Below are positions 1-9,651 of a stretch of DNA of 52,042 nucleotides, in pieces. The stretch covers positions 1-52,042 of the forward strand of contig JAQWBI010000010.1 of NCBI GenBank assembly GCA_028706475.1, given 5' to 3'. How positions within the stretch are numbered: the first letter of the stretch is position 1; every line of letters starts with the position of its first letter. The translations under genes were made by a program, and so were the position numbers. The notes below the pieces were generated by a model. The model made no database searches. It saw only the letters and a list, made by a program, of their open reading frames with translations, and had not been told where the DNA came from. Source of the DNA: Candidatus Cloacimonadota bacterium (lineage in GTDB: Bacteria > Cloacimonadota > Cloacimonadia > Cloacimonadales > Cloacimonadaceae).

Positions 1-146
1 ATAATTTTCTCTTGCCAGATTTCATCTCCATTTTATCATGGTACAAAATACCTGCGATGAGAGATTCGTTCTGGCATCAAGGGTGGAATGAAATCCTCCT
101 GATTGTGCCATCAAAGTATTCTCTTTTCGCTATCATTGGAAGAATT

Positions 147-419
147 ATGACAGTAAGAAGACATGTGGTAACCATCATCGTAGATGATATCGAAAAGGCC
201 TTTCAACCTGTTAGTGAAATGCTGCATAGTCATGCCCCGCATATATTGTTGCGGGTGGGCTATCCTATGCGGGATTGGGGTGCATCTGTTATCTTTCTGA
301 TCATGGAAATGGAAACTTCCGAGATGGGAGCATTTTCTGGAAAGATGGGCATGTTGGACGGTGTGAGAGTGAAAACACAGACTTTGAAAATTGAACCAGG
401 AGATAAAAATGAAGATTAG
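147..419 (+). CDS. TM1266-family iron-only hydrogenase system putative regulator
   Basis: A 90-residue protein resembling the TM1266 family, small ACT/NikR-like proteins encoded beside [FeFe]-hydrogenase maturation genes. The motifs seen are VTIIVDD near the N-terminus, RVGYPMRDWGASVIFLI in the middle and GAFSGKMGMLDGVRVK at the C-terminus, matching the family pattern of two beta-alpha-beta halves. An open frame extends upstream to position 12, but the ATG at 147 is preceded by GGAAGA (138-143) and gives the usual family length. The stop overlaps the hydG start by 11 bp, so the two are probably co-translated. The biochemical role is unknown; a regulatory or sensing role in hydrogenase expression or maturation is only the family hypothesis. 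Family assignment is fairly sure because of the HydG neighbour. Confidence 0.8.
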   Translation: MTVRRHVVTIIVDDIEKAFQPVSEMLHSHAPHILLRVGYPMRDWGASVIFLIMEMETSEMGAFSGKMGMLDGVRVKTQTLKIEPGDKNED

Positions 420-1818
420 CACAGAAGGAATCAAATCCTTTATCCCAGATGCCACGATCGAAGCTTTGCTGGAAAGTGAAAAAAACGCTTCCGCAAGCAG
501 AATCAGGGACATCATCCAAAAGTCACTGGATAAGAACAGATTGGAACCAGCAGAAACCGCAGCTCTAGTCAACGTTAAAGATCCAGAATTGCGAAAGATG
601 ATCATGGAAGGGGCACATGAACTGAAGGAACGGATATATGGAAACCGTATTGTTCTATTTGCACCTCTTTACGTGGGTAACGAATGTGTAAACGACTGCG
701 TTTATTGCGGATTTCGTATATCGAACAAAGAATGCCAACGCAGCACCCTCAGTCACGAACAATTGGTTGAAGAAACCAAATCTTTGGTTGAGACGGGACA
801 TAAACGTCTTATCATGGTCTATGGTGAGCATCCGATGTATGATCCGAAGTACATCGCGGAGACAGTGCAAACGGTATATGACACCAAATACAAGAAGGGT
901 GAAATTCGCAGAGTAAACATAAACGCTGCTCCCATGGATATTGAAGGGTACAGGGTGGTTAAGTCTGTTGGTATCGGAACCTATCAAATATTCCAGGAGA
1001 CATACCACCAGAAGACTTATGAAAAACTACATCCCAAGGGTCCAAAGAGCAGCTTTCTGTGGCGCTTGGACGGCTTAGACCGTGCCATGAAGGCAGGGAT
1101 CGACGATCTGGGCATTGGTGCGTTGATGGGTTTGTATGATTGGCGCTTTGAGGTAATGTCATTATTGTATCATACCATTCATTTGGAAGATACCTTTGGC
1201 GTAGGTCCTCATACCATTTCATTCCCGCGCATCGAACCTGCCATTGGAACCGCTTTTACCCAGCATCCTCCTTTCAGGGTATCGGATGAAGACTTCAAAC
1301 TGTTGGTAGCTGTTATTCGTCTCAGCGTACCTTATACCGGCATGATTCTTACGGCTCGCGAATCAATTGAAATTCGCAATGAAGTTCTGCGCTTTGGAGT
1401 CTCGCAAATCGATGCCGGAAGCTCAATCGGTGTAGGCGATTATTCACACAAGGATGATGAGTCTCGCAAAAAATCCCAGTTTGTACTGGGTGATACGCGA
1501 TCTTTGGACGATGTGATCTATGAACTTGCTAAAGGTGGTTACATCCCATCGTTTTGCACTTCCTGTTACAGAGCTGGTAGAACGGGTGAGCATTTTATGG
1601 AATTTGCCATCCCCGGTTTTGTGAAAAGGTTTTGCACTCCCAATGCTCTGCTTACTTTTGCGGAATACCTCTTCGATTTCTCATCAGAGCGTACCCGCAA
1701 GAGCGGATTAGAGTTAATTGACAGGGAGATTGCCAAGATCGAAGATCCCAAGATGAAGCAATCCGTGATTGAGAAACTGACCGAGTTGAAAGCTGGAAAC
1801 AGAGATCTCTTTTTCTAA
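409..1818 (+). CDS. hydG: [FeFe] hydrogenase H-cluster radical SAM maturase HydG
   Basis: A 469-residue tyrosine lyase that cleaves tyrosine to p-cresol and dehydroglycine and supplies CO and CN ligands for the H-cluster of [FeFe]-hydrogenase. The radical-SAM cysteines are C93, C97 and C100 (CX3CX2C in ECVNDCVYCG). The second, HydG-specific cluster site is CX2CX22C at C383, C386 and C409. Both motifs together separate HydG from ThiH and HydE. The start is the ATG at 409, with AGGAG just upstream (398-402), rather than an upstream TTG in the same frame. It overlaps the TM1266-like gene. HydE, HydF and the hydrogenase are not in the window. A hairpin terminator follows at 1866. Confidence 0.96.
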   Translation: MKISTEGIKSFIPDATIEALLESEKNASASRIRDIIQKSLDKNRLEPAETAALVNVKDPELRKMIMEGAHELKERIYGNRIVLFAPLYVGNECVNDCVYCGFRISNKECQRSTLSHEQLVEETKSLVETGHKRLIMVYGEHPMYDPKYIAETVQTVYDTKYKKGEIRRVNINAAPMDIEGYRVVKSVGIGTYQIFQETYHQKTYEKLHPKGPKSSFLWRLDGLDRAMKAGIDDLGIGALMGLYDWRFEVMSLLYHTIHLEDTFGVGPHTISFPRIEPAIGTAFTQHPPFRVSDEDFKLLVAVIRLSVPYTGMILTARESIEIRNEVLRFGVSQIDAGSSIGVGDYSHKDDESRKKSQFVLGDTRSLDDVIYELAKGGYIPSFCTSCYRAGRTGEHFMEFAIPGFVKRFCTPNALLTFAEYLFDFSSERTRKSGLELIDREIAKIEDPKMKQSVIEKLTELKAGNRDLFF

Positions 1819-1865
1819 TAAAGCCTGGACATACTTGTAGCTTTGCCAGAGCACACGAGATCGTG

Positions 1866-1909
1866 AACTCCCCGATCCTAAACGATTATGGTTTGGGGAG
1901 TTTGCTTTT
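1866..1909 (+). terminator. Hairpin terminator after hydG
   Basis: AACTCCCC (1866-1873) pairs with GGGGAGTT (1895-1902). An inner AAAC/GTTT stem stacks beneath it, and TGCTTTT follows. It lies 48 bp after the hydG stop and reads as a rho-independent terminator closing the hydrogenase-maturation transcript. Confidence 0.7.
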
Positions 1910-2052
1910 CCAGCAAGCAATCTGTATAATCGTAGCTCAACAATGAATCAGTTGAAACCTGTTTTGGGTTACAATTAGTCGATTGCCATTAGGAGCTTGC
2001 ATGGAGTCAGGATGCACTTATCTTCTCTATAAAGGACAATAAGGAGTATCAC

Positions 2053-2361
2053 ATGATAATAGAAGTTACAGATACGAACTTTTCTGATGTTATTGCACAA
2101 GGACAGGTTATCATTGATTTCTGGGCTCCATGGTGTGGCCCATGCAATATGATTGCTCCCATTTTGGAAGAATTGGCATCCGAGCATCAAGATATTACAA
2201 TCGGTAAAGTAAATGTGGACGATTATCCCGAACTAGCTGGAAAGCATAGTGTGATGAGTATTCCCACTCTTTTGTTTTTTCGAGATGGTATACTGCAGGA
2301 CAGTTCCATCGGTGCTGTGTCCAAAAATGTGTTGATGAACAAACTGAATGTGCTGAGCTGA
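2053..2361 (+). CDS. trxA: Thioredoxin
   Basis: A 102-residue single-domain thioredoxin, the usual family length. The redox motif WCGPC is at residues 27-31 (C28 and C31), preceded by VIIDFWAP. The cis-proline loop is SIPTLLFF (residues 74-81). There is no signal peptide, so it acts in the cytoplasm as a general dithiol reductant. AAGGAG lies about 7 bp before the ATG. The acyltransferase gene begins 6 bp after the stop and is probably co-transcribed. Which reductase recharges it cannot be told from this window. Confidence 0.95.
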   Translation: MIIEVTDTNFSDVIAQGQVIIDFWAPWCGPCNMIAPILEELASEHQDITIGKVNVDDYPELAGKHSVMSIPTLLFFRDGILQDSSIGAVSKNVLMNKLNVLS

Positions 2362-2367
2362 TAAACT

Positions 2368-3270
2368 TTGAAGACCAATAGTAAAGCCATTCAGAACGCC
2401 TTGGAGTACTATCCATTTAGAGCTTTGATAGCCCTGCTTGGTGCATTACCCTACAGGATTTGCAGAGCGATCATTATGTTTCTATTCATGACCATCGGTT
2501 ATCATCTGCGCATTCGCAGGGATGTAGCTGATACTCAGATCAGACATGTGTATCCCACTTGGTCTACAGCCAAAATAAACTGCTTGATCAGAGGAATCTA
2601 TCGTCAAATGGCCTTGAACATATTAGAAGAGTACTTTATGGACGATAGTGCCTTAAGCGAAAAGTCGATTATCGTAGGCTCCGAATATATGCAAGAAGCT
2701 CGAAATCTAGGCAAAGGAGTCTTGATGGCAGCAGCTCATTTCGGAAACTGGGAAGCAGCAAGGATTCTACCGCTCCAGGGAATTCCTCTAAGCGTGATTG
2801 TAAAGAAACAACGGAATACACTCTTTGATGCCTACACAAATGCCATCAGAACACGTAGCGGAATGCATATTATCGATATGAAGCATGGTCTGCGCAAAAT
2901 CATCTCCGACCTTTCTGAAAAGCGCGTTGTAGCAATTATGGCAGACCAAAATGCCGGTAGCAAAGGTATCATTCTGGATTTTTTGGGATATCCCGCTTCA
3001 CACTGGAAAGGTGTGGCAAAGCTAAGCTTGCGTTATCAGATTCCCATTGTCCCCGGTTTTGTGATCCGGAGTCCTGAAGACAAAATCATCTTTGAGTTTT
3101 CCAAAATGATATACCATCCGGAACTGGAAGACAATGAAGAGAATATTGCCATCATCCTTAATAAGATAATTCGCATAACGGAAGACTACATCCATAAATA
3201 CCCCGATCATTGGTTTTGGGTACACAAACGCTGGAAGCACGGCTACGATATGTTCAAGGGAAAAAAGTGA
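2368..3270 (+). CDS. Lysophospholipid/lipid A acyltransferase (LpxL/HtrB family)
   Basis: A 300-residue member of the LpxL/LpxM/HtrB family, which transfers a secondary acyl chain to lipid A at the inner face of the cytoplasmic membrane. An N-terminal hydrophobic segment (about residues 15-45) anchors it. The catalytic HX4E motif is H124-E129 in AAHFGNWE. Further family blocks are DQNAGSKG (near residue 193) and HWFWVHKRW at the C-terminus. The start is TTG at 2368, chosen because the family N-terminus begins immediately there and no ATG fits. The weak start just after the thioredoxin stop suggests translational coupling. It implies an LPS-bearing outer membrane. Whether it is the first or second late acyltransferase is not resolvable. 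Confidence 0.88.
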   Translation: MKTNSKAIQNALEYYPFRALIALLGALPYRICRAIIMFLFMTIGYHLRIRRDVADTQIRHVYPTWSTAKINCLIRGIYRQMALNILEEYFMDDSALSEKSIIVGSEYMQEARNLGKGVLMAAAHFGNWEAARILPLQGIPLSVIVKKQRNTLFDAYTNAIRTRSGMHIIDMKHGLRKIISDLSEKRVVAIMADQNAGSKGIILDFLGYPASHWKGVAKLSLRYQIPIVPGFVIRSPEDKIIFEFSKMIYHPELEDNEENIAIILNKIIRITEDYIHKYPDHWFWVHKRWKHGYDMFKGKK

Positions 3271-3409
3271 TCTGAGCATCATAGAACTATCGTTATGTAA
3301 CCCCTTTTTCCAAACTTGGAACACTACAAACACTCTAGAACCGTAAACGGTAGAAGATTATAAGCATTGTTGTGCAACTATAGCGAGTAATTGGGGAGCT
3401 TAAATGCAC

Positions 3410-3562
3410 GGAGTTCAAGACACCTATGCTATCTATCTCTGTTAAAATAAACTAAGGGGTGGCTTGGACTTCGTGTAATGCAGAGAATTCACCACAGATA
3501 TTGAAGTACATTAGACCTTATAACTATAGATATACTATAAGATATAAGGTCAAATGAAATCC
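3410..3562 (+). repeat. Structured repeat A, copy 1
   Basis: Two back-to-back hairpins. Arm L1 GGAGTTCAAGACACC (3410-3424) pairs, with G-U wobbles, to the arm around 3458-3472 (GGTGGCTTGGACTTC). The second hairpin closes with GGTCAAATGAAATCC (3548-3562). Both loops are TATA-rich. Homology with copy 3 runs on about 20 bp past the right end (CGCATTATCCGAG against CGCATCATCCGAG). Confidence 0.85.
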
Positions 3563-3733
3563 AATCGCATTATCCGAGTTAAAACTCGAAAACTATCCAG
3601 TGTCATGTCAGGCTTGGTGTGGTATTCCACGAATTGCCACAGCGACCCAAGGGAGCTTTTGAATCATTCTCCTCTTTCCCTTTGTTCTATGCAGTGTTGA
3701 AGCTGATATCAAGCCGTTATCATCCTGTGTTCC

Positions 3734-3756
3734 CTCGATGATCACCCGATAATATC
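3734..3756 (+). repeat. Motif B, copy 1
   Basis: It carries the core GATGATCACCCGATAATATC, preceded by CTC. The other copies are at 19304-19326 (+) and 36995-37017 (-), and they differ from it at only two positions. Upstream similarity to the 19304 copy extends about 60 bp (shared AGTGTT, ATCAAG and GTTATCA blocks), so this copy lies inside a longer decayed repeat. Confidence 0.7.
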
Positions 3757-3826
3757 AGGTTCAAGTATCGATAAACCAGAGGAGGAATGAAGCTTTTGAA
3801 CCGTTTGGTAGATGTATCAATGTGCT

Positions 3827-3982
3827 GGAGTTCAAGATACCTATGCTATATATCCCTGTTAAAATAAGTTAAAGGGTGGTTTAGACTTCAGGCAATTCAT
3901 AGAATATACCCCTGTAACTGAAGTCCATTTGACCGCATAACGTATAGGTATACAATAAGAAACGTAAGGTCAAATGAACTCC
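3827..3982 (+). repeat. Structured repeat A, copy 2
   Basis: Same layout and orientation as the copy at 3410. GGAGTTCAAGATACC is at 3827-3841. The second hairpin is cleanest here: GAAGTCCATTTGACC (3920-3934) pairs with GGTCAAATGAACTCC (3968-3982), leaving two G-U wobbles. Ends are GGAGTTCA and TGAACTCC, a perfect 8-bp terminal inverted repeat. Confidence 0.85.
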
Positions 3983-4143
3983 ATTTTCTAAGTTTAATCG
4001 TTTGTTAAAAGTATCAGCCAAATTTGGGTATGGCAGCCTAGCAGCAGAACGACATTCGTACCTTGAAGAGTCACTAGGAAAGATTCTGATTGACAGTATG
4101 ATTTATGTGGAAAAATAGGCTTATCATGCTATGGGAGCAGTTG

Positions 4144-7100
4144 ATGTACATAGATCATCGTTATGAAGTTTTGGAGAGTCTCGGATCGGGAAGCTGGGCG
4201 AATGTATATAAAGTTCGGGATATCCGCACAAACAAACTATATAGTCTGAAGCTGTTTCAATATCTATCATCAGAAGAGCTTTACCGCTATTTTAGTGCGG
4301 AAGATATGCATCACATCACAAAGATAGAGCATCCCAATTTATCTCATGTTGTGGATTTTGGACACGTGGGTGACCACATCTACTTCATATCGGATTATTT
4401 TGAAGGCAAGACCCTAGTCAACTATCGATTCTCCAAAGCCAGGATCAGTTTTATCTATGACATTGTAGTCCAGATCTCATACGCTTTACATGCCCTGCAC
4501 AATCAGAATATTCTGCACAAAGACCTCAAACTGGAGAATGTATTGTATCGCATGGAAGGCCCTCATATCGTGATCAATCTAATAGATTATGGTTTTTCTA
4601 AGGTAGATCCTTCGCGAGACAGTCAGCATGTATCTGGAACATTACCCTACATTGCTCCAGAATTGCTAATGGGGCAACAAGCTACCGAGCGCAGTGATTT
4701 CTACAGCCTGGGTGTGTTGTTGTATCGCCTTTGTACTGGTTCATTTCCTTTTAGTGTGGATCAATTGAATGCTCTGATAACGGGTGGGCATCAGTACTTT
4801 ATTCCCAATTTTCCTTCCTCGCTTAATAAGAGCATACCACCAGAACTGGAGCGCTTTATTCTACGGCTTTTGGAACGTAATCCAGAGAACAGGTTTCAAA
4901 GCGGTCAGGAGATCATTGGTTATATAAACCGAATTCATCACGATGAATACCCGTTTTCTGCATCTTGGTCCATTGTAAACACTTTACGTTTCAATAGTTA
5001 TATTGTGCGGGGTAAGTATTCTCATCAGATCCTTGATTTTGTCCCTTCCGTTTGTGAAGCAAATGGTAAGATTATCTCCGTGATAGGGGGAGACGGTCTC
5101 GGGAAAGACAGTATATTATCCCTATTCCGCTATCATTTGTTGGGCGGTGAATTTTTCCTTTTCGATTACTCCTGCACTCGCACTGAACATGAAGCCTTTT
5201 TCGCACTGATCAAGGAATATGTGCAGTCTCTCAGTGATGAAGAGGTAGAAGGTCATGAATTTCTGGCACAGATATCGAAAAAATTTAAACAATACCTGTT
5301 TGGTGAAGAGCAAGAAGCTAAAGCACTCAGTCAGAGCGCAGAAGAGCTCAAATTGGATTTTGAAAGCGTAAAGAGTCTCCTAGTTCATCTATCAGAGCAT
5401 AAGCCCATCATATTCATCATTCGCAACTTCCATTATGTGAATCGGCACACCATAGATTTCATCAACTTCATGTCTCCGATCCTGATACAGAAAAAGATGA
5501 TGATTGTGCTATCCTGCAACGACTTTAATAAAGTCAGCCAGATCAATCATACGGTGATGATTAATCTTCCTTTCTTGAACATTGATGAAAGTAAATCCTA
5601 CATAGACAAGCTGCTACCTGTGCCTGCACCAGATAATATATGTGAAGAGCTATATCGGAGAAGCTCTGGTAATCCCCACTTCATCCGTGAAATTCTTATC
5701 GATCTGGTGCAGAGGAAAAGCATAGTATTGGAAGATGAAGTCATCTTTCCGGAGAGCCTTAAATATTATCAACTGCCCTCACGCCTCCTGCACTCGATCT
5801 ATTCCAGAATGAGCCATCTTACTTCTCAAAATTATGCCTTACTGCAAAAGCTAAGCATCGTACAGACCCCCTTGAGCCGGGAATTGATTATTTACATACT
5901 CAAGTTGAAGGATACCGAACTCTACAACCTGCTGAATGATGCCACCTACAACGAGATACTCAGCAAGAAAGGCAAGTACTACAGTTTTAGCTTCATAGAA
6001 GCAAAAGACCGTATGTTCTCGGAATCTGACCACAAGGTTCATGTGCTGGTATCAAAACGGATTTTGAAGTTTTATGCCCGAAAAGAGATCATTGACAAAG
6101 ACACCTGCTTGGGATTGATCGAAAATGCATTCATTGCACAGGATCTGCAATCTGCCCGCACGTATTATTTGAAGCTCTCAAATCTCTTGAGCGAAGACTA
6201 TGAACAGTCTCAGGCTTACGATGCCATGTTAAGTGTTCTCAAACTGGATTTCGATCCTCGCACTGAAGTAGAAACCAAAGATGTGATAAATGATCTGGCA
6301 ATCTTTCAAGAAAAGACTGAACTAACTGGCTTTTTTGAGCGCGCTGGATTTTTACTGGACAACGCAGACCAGATACCCGAGTTGTTTGAGAAATATCACA
6401 GTATCGGCACTATACTCTTTATGCGTGAAGATCTTAAAGCCGCACTAGAGAGCTTCCAAAAAGCAGAAAGCCTTATTATTACAGGTAAGCAACAACTTCT
6501 GGTTTGGATAGGTTACATTCAAGTATATCTGCGTTCTGAGCCGGAAAAAGCTAAGCAGTATCTGGATCTTGCGCTGGCATCTAAATTACCTCTTGATTTG
6601 CATATAGTCTTTACTGATCGCCTGGCAGTGTATTACGGACAAAAGAAAGACTATGACCGTGCAATTAAGACTCTTGAAGACTTTTTGGAGACTATACCTC
6701 CGGAGCACGATTCCCGGGTAATGGTTCGCCTGGCTTCCATGCACAATGATCTGGGGGTATTCCACAGCGATCTGAAGAACATCGACGAAGCCACTGAACA
6801 CCTGAATATGGCTCTCAGCATCTGGAAACGATACAACATCAGGCGTTTCTGGGGACTTATCTACAATAACCTTTCGGATCTCTATCTCAAACAAGGCATC
6901 ACAGTGCAATCAAGCAGTTACTCCCAGCTGGCATACAAATACGCAAATGAGCTGAATCTCACCACCATAAAAGCCTTGGCACTATTGAATCAAGGTGAGG
7001 CCAAGATCAAAATGGGTGAGTTTAGAGAAGCTGAAACCCTATTGATTTCTTGCCGCGATTTGATCCGATCCATCAGTAGTGTGACCTATATTGATTCTAT

Positions 7101-9597
7101 CCAGCGAAACTTGGCACTGGCAAAAAGTAAAATAAAGGGTTTTGGTCATTACTACGAGTTTATTCTTGAAAGTCAACCGGAACTTACCCGAGGAAAATTG
7201 CGTGAGATAAATCCTTTAGTGAAGACATATTTCTATTATCTAAGCGAAATGATGAGTACCAAGAAACTTCGCAAACTTCTAAGCAGCAACGTTCAAATCG
7301 ATTTCAAGCATCTGCATGAAGAGGAGTTTCATCACAATGTACTAAGCTTGATTGCTATGTCCGAACATGACTATGAGAAAGCTCTGGCGGAATTGAAGCT
7401 AGCAATCCGCCATGCTGGCGAGATCAATAATACTTACGCCATAAATGTGTTTTATATCTTGGAAACTGCCTGTCATTATGGTTTGGGTGACTATGAAAAA
7501 GCCCAGGAATTGATCGATAAAGCGCGCTTAATATCAGAAGAGAACCACTATCGCTATTGGTTATGCAAATTGGACATTCTGCAACTGCGAGTGGACTTGA
7601 TGAATGAGAAGATTCCCTTACGAGAGATTTTGCGGAAGGTTAAAAAGTATTTCCTTGAATGGCAGGAATATGAATACTATCAGCTCTTTGTTGAGCTGTA
7701 TCAGATACGTATCCAGGTTTTACTGGAACTGAAACAAGACGATCATGCAGAACATAGTTACGCAGAATACCAAGGCTATTTGGAACAAATTACTGAGAAT
7801 ACACCTGAAGATGATAGAAGCAACTACCTGGAAGTAAACCTATATAAACTTAATCAACTCCGCAAGTTCAATCTGATTCCTGTGAAGTCTCGAGCCAAGG
7901 ACCTTAGACACAAGTGGAACGAGCTCCTCTTCAACATAGCAAACGTTTACAATGTGGATCGCATCAAATTCCTTATTGGAAAAGGTATCCATGAAGTTTT
8001 GAGCCCTTGGCAGTTCAGATTGATGGAATATAGTGACAGAATTCAGAATTACACTACTTTCCATCAATACAATAGTTCTCAATCCAGCGTGGTTGATCCG
8101 CAATTGGGGCAGGACATCGATAAAGCTATGCGTAATGAGAATCTTGTGTTGAGCGTGATTGATGGTAAGAACATGGCGATAATACCTCTGCAAACAGGCA
8201 TGAAACGAGTGGGTTATCTTGCATTGAATGATGATGGGGAATTGCCTTTTACCAAGCAGGAAATATCTATTATGCGCAACATCAAACAGCACCTCTCTGC
8301 TCTGATAGTGCGCATTCAAGATTTCTCGGAAATAACTCTGCGCATCCAAAAGATGAACGATTTGATGAAGATCTCTCATGAAATGATGCGCATTGTGGAA
8401 ATCAGCGATCTGGAACATGAGATTGTCTCCAGTGCCATAGATTTTACAAATGCCGGTAGAGGTTTTCTGATCAAAAAGGATAGCGACGGTAACAACATCT
8501 ATAAAGTGCAGATTGACAGGCAAAAACAGATTCTGGGCAACGTCGCTGGAGTCAGCAAGTCTGTACTTTCGCTCTCACAAAGCACTCTGGAGATGGTCAG
8601 TACTTATAATGCTTTGGAGGACAACCGATTCAAAGCTGCGATAAGCGTTCAGGATTTTCAGCTTCACACCATATTCTGTGTGCCCATAACGGTTGATGAA
8701 AGTATCTTTGGCTTCCTATATCTTGATAATATGGATGACAATAGCAGGGGTATGTATCTTAAACAAGAGATCATTACACTATTTATAGAACAGATTTCCA
8801 TTGCCATTAAAAACGCGATGCTATACGAAAGCATTCTGCAAAAAAGCACGGAGTTAAACTCCTTTGAGATGCTTAAGGATGAGTTTATGGCGATAGTCTC
8901 GCACGAACTCAATACTCCATTGACTACTTTACAGAGCTATGTGTCGCGCCTGAAACGCAATTTATACGTGGATGAAGATGAACGTAAGGACATCTTGAAC
9001 AAGATCGAGAATTCCGTAAAAAAACTGATCATGACCACCGGAGATATCAACACCATGAACAATTACAATCTGAAAAAGAGTCTTAGTATGGCTGCTGTTG
9101 ATATCTCGGAAATCCTGGAACTGATTCAGCAAGAAGTGGAAATACTATCACGGAAACGGAAGATGTTCATCCGCTTGGAGATAGAAAAAGACCTTCCTCC
9201 GATAATGGTGAACTGGGAAGCACTGCATCTGATGATCTATAATCTGGTTTTGAACGCGATTCGATTTACCAATGATTTTGGCACAGTGGTGATTGGAGCG
9301 CGTAAAGCAGCATTTCAACAGGAAAAACTGGAAGGTAAGGATAGCATGGTGATCTATGTTCAAGACAACGGTATCGGCATTCCAGAGTATCAATTGAAGA
9401 ATGTTTTCCGCAAGTTCTATGAACTCAATGAAATCTATGCTCACAAATCTGGTACTGTGGAGTATCGTTCCAGCGGGCTGGGATTGGGACTATCTACCTC
9501 AAAACGTATAGCTGAACTGCATAAAGGCAAGATCTGGATCAGAAGCAAGGAGAATGAAGGAACTACTGTATTTGTAACCATGCCACTAAAGCATTAG
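4144..9597 (+). CDS. Trifunctional Ser/Thr kinase / NTPase-like / TPR / GAF / sensor histidine kinase
   Basis: A cytoplasmic signalling protein of 1817 residues. Order of parts: Ser/Thr kinase (about 1-265) with glycine loop GSGSWANV (14-21), K36, catalytic loop HKDLKLEN (H125, D127, N132), DYG in place of DFG (148-150) and APE; an AAA_16-like NTPase (about 300-600); TPR-like helices (about 650-1250); GAF (about 1405-1560); HisKA with SHELNTP (H1587); HATPase with N box NLVLNA, DNGIGIP and GLGLGLS. The NTPase looks degenerate: GGDGLGKD has Asp where Ser/Thr normally follows Lys, and the Walker B strand IIFIIRNF lacks the acidic residue. There are no membrane segments, receiver domain or adjacent response regulator. 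ATG 4144 is chosen over 4105 because GGGAG (4133-4137) is 6 bp upstream. This architecture is known in cyanobacteria and myxobacteria; ligand and target are unknown. Confidence 0.92.
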   Translation: MYIDHRYEVLESLGSGSWANVYKVRDIRTNKLYSLKLFQYLSSEELYRYFSAEDMHHITKIEHPNLSHVVDFGHVGDHIYFISDYFEGKTLVNYRFSKARISFIYDIVVQISYALHALHNQNILHKDLKLENVLYRMEGPHIVINLIDYGFSKVDPSRDSQHVSGTLPYIAPELLMGQQATERSDFYSLGVLLYRLCTGSFPFSVDQLNALITGGHQYFIPNFPSSLNKSIPPELERFILRLLERNPENRFQSGQEIIGYINRIHHDEYPFSASWSIVNTLRFNSYIVRGKYSHQILDFVPSVCEANGKIISVIGGDGLGKDSILSLFRYHLLGGEFFLFDYSCTRTEHEAFFALIKEYVQSLSDEEVEGHEFLAQISKKFKQYLFGEEQEAKALSQSAEELKLDFESVKSLLVHLSEHKPIIFIIRNFHYVNRHTIDFINFMSPILIQKKMMIVLSCNDFNKVSQINHTVMINLPFLNIDESKSYIDKLLPVPAPDNICEELYRRSSGNPHFIREILIDLVQRKSIVLEDEVIFPESLKYYQLPSRLLHSIYSRMSHLTSQNYALLQKLSIVQTPLSRELIIYILKLKDTELYNLLNDATYNEILSKKGKYYSFSFIEAKDRMFSESDHKVHVLVSKRILKFYARKEIIDKDTCLGLIENAFIAQDLQSARTYYLKLSNLLSEDYEQSQAYDAMLSVLKLDFDPRTEVETKDVINDLAIFQEKTELTGFFERAGFLLDNADQIPELFEKYHSIGTILFMREDLKAALESFQKAESLIITGKQQLLVWIGYIQVYLRSEPEKAKQYLDLALASKLPLDLHIVFTDRLAVYYGQKKDYDRAIKTLEDFLETIPPEHDSRVMVRLASMHNDLGVFHSDLKNIDEATEHLNMALSIWKRYNIRRFWGLIYNNLSDLYLKQGITVQSSSYSQLAYKYANELNLTTIKALALLNQGEAKIKMGEFREAETLLISCRDLIRSISSVTYIDSIQRNLALAKSKIKGFGHYYEFILESQPELTRGKLREINPLVKTYFYYLSEMMSTKKLRKLLSSNVQIDFKHLHEEEFHHNVLSLIAMSEHDYEKALAELKLAIRHAGEINNTYAINVFYILETACHYGLGDYEKAQELIDKARLISEENHYRYWLCKLDILQLRVDLMNEKIPLREILRKVKKYFLEWQEYEYYQLFVELYQIRIQVLLELKQDDHAEHSYAEYQGYLEQITENTPEDDRSNYLEVNLYKLNQLRKFNLIPVKSRAKDLRHKWNELLFNIANVYNVDRIKFLIGKGIHEVLSPWQFRLMEYSDRIQNYTTFHQYNSSQSSVVDPQLGQDIDKAMRNENLVLSVIDGKNMAIIPLQTGMKRVGYLALNDDGELPFTKQEISIMRNIKQHLSALIVRIQDFSEITLRIQKMNDLMKISHEMMRIVEISDLEHEIVSSAIDFTNAGRGFLIKKDSDGNNIYKVQIDRQKQILGNVAGVSKSVLSLSQSTLEMVSTYNALEDNRFKAAISVQDFQLHTIFCVPITVDESIFGFLYLDNMDDNSRGMYLKQEIITLFIEQISIAIKNAMLYESILQKSTELNSFEMLKDEFMAIVSHELNTPLTTLQSYVSRLKRNLYVDEDERKDILNKIENSVKKLIMTTGDINTMNNYNLKKSLSMAAVDISEILELIQQEVEILSRKRKMFIRLEIEKDLPPIMVNWEALHLMIYNLVLNAIRFTNDFGTVVIGARKAAFQQEKLEGKDSMVIYVQDNGIGIPEYQLKNVFRKFYELNEIYAHKSGTVEYRSSGLGLGLSTSKRIAELHKGKIWIRSKENEGTTVFVTMPLKH

Positions 9598-9651
9598 AAG
9601 CTGTTCGTTCAGTGAATGTACTGATATTCTAATAGATGGAACTACGGGCGA

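Larger units (their letters stand above)
3271..4143. other. Gene-free region with two copies of a structured repeat
   Basis: About 870 bp with no credible coding frame. It holds two direct copies of a 153-156 bp two-hairpin repeat (3410-3562 and 3827-3982). Between them, 264 bp carry a second motif (3734-3756) that recurs at 19304 and 36995. A short inverted repeat ACCGT/ACGGT lies at 3340-3351. The last 160 bp lead into the giant kinase gene, with a TTGACA hexamer at 4090-4095 and GGGAG at 4133-4137. Confidence 0.75.

Noticed and set aside
12-146. N-terminal extension of the TM1266-like protein
   Set aside because: The extra residues have no family match; ATG 147 with a nearby GGAAGA gives the standard protein length.
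3271-4143. CRISPR array
   Set aside because: The repeats are 153-156 bp, only two here, internally palindromic, and not interspersed by regular spacers. No cas genes are in the window.
7840-8523. A 227-codon minus-strand open frame inside the giant kinase gene
   Set aside because: The frame is antisense to the GAF-adjacent region, has biased His/Ile composition and no neighbours on its strand.
4144-9597. Phage- or defence-associated STAND NTPase
   Set aside because: The N-terminal Ser/Thr kinase and C-terminal histidine kinase define a known signalling architecture. No nuclease or toxin effector or defence neighbours are present.
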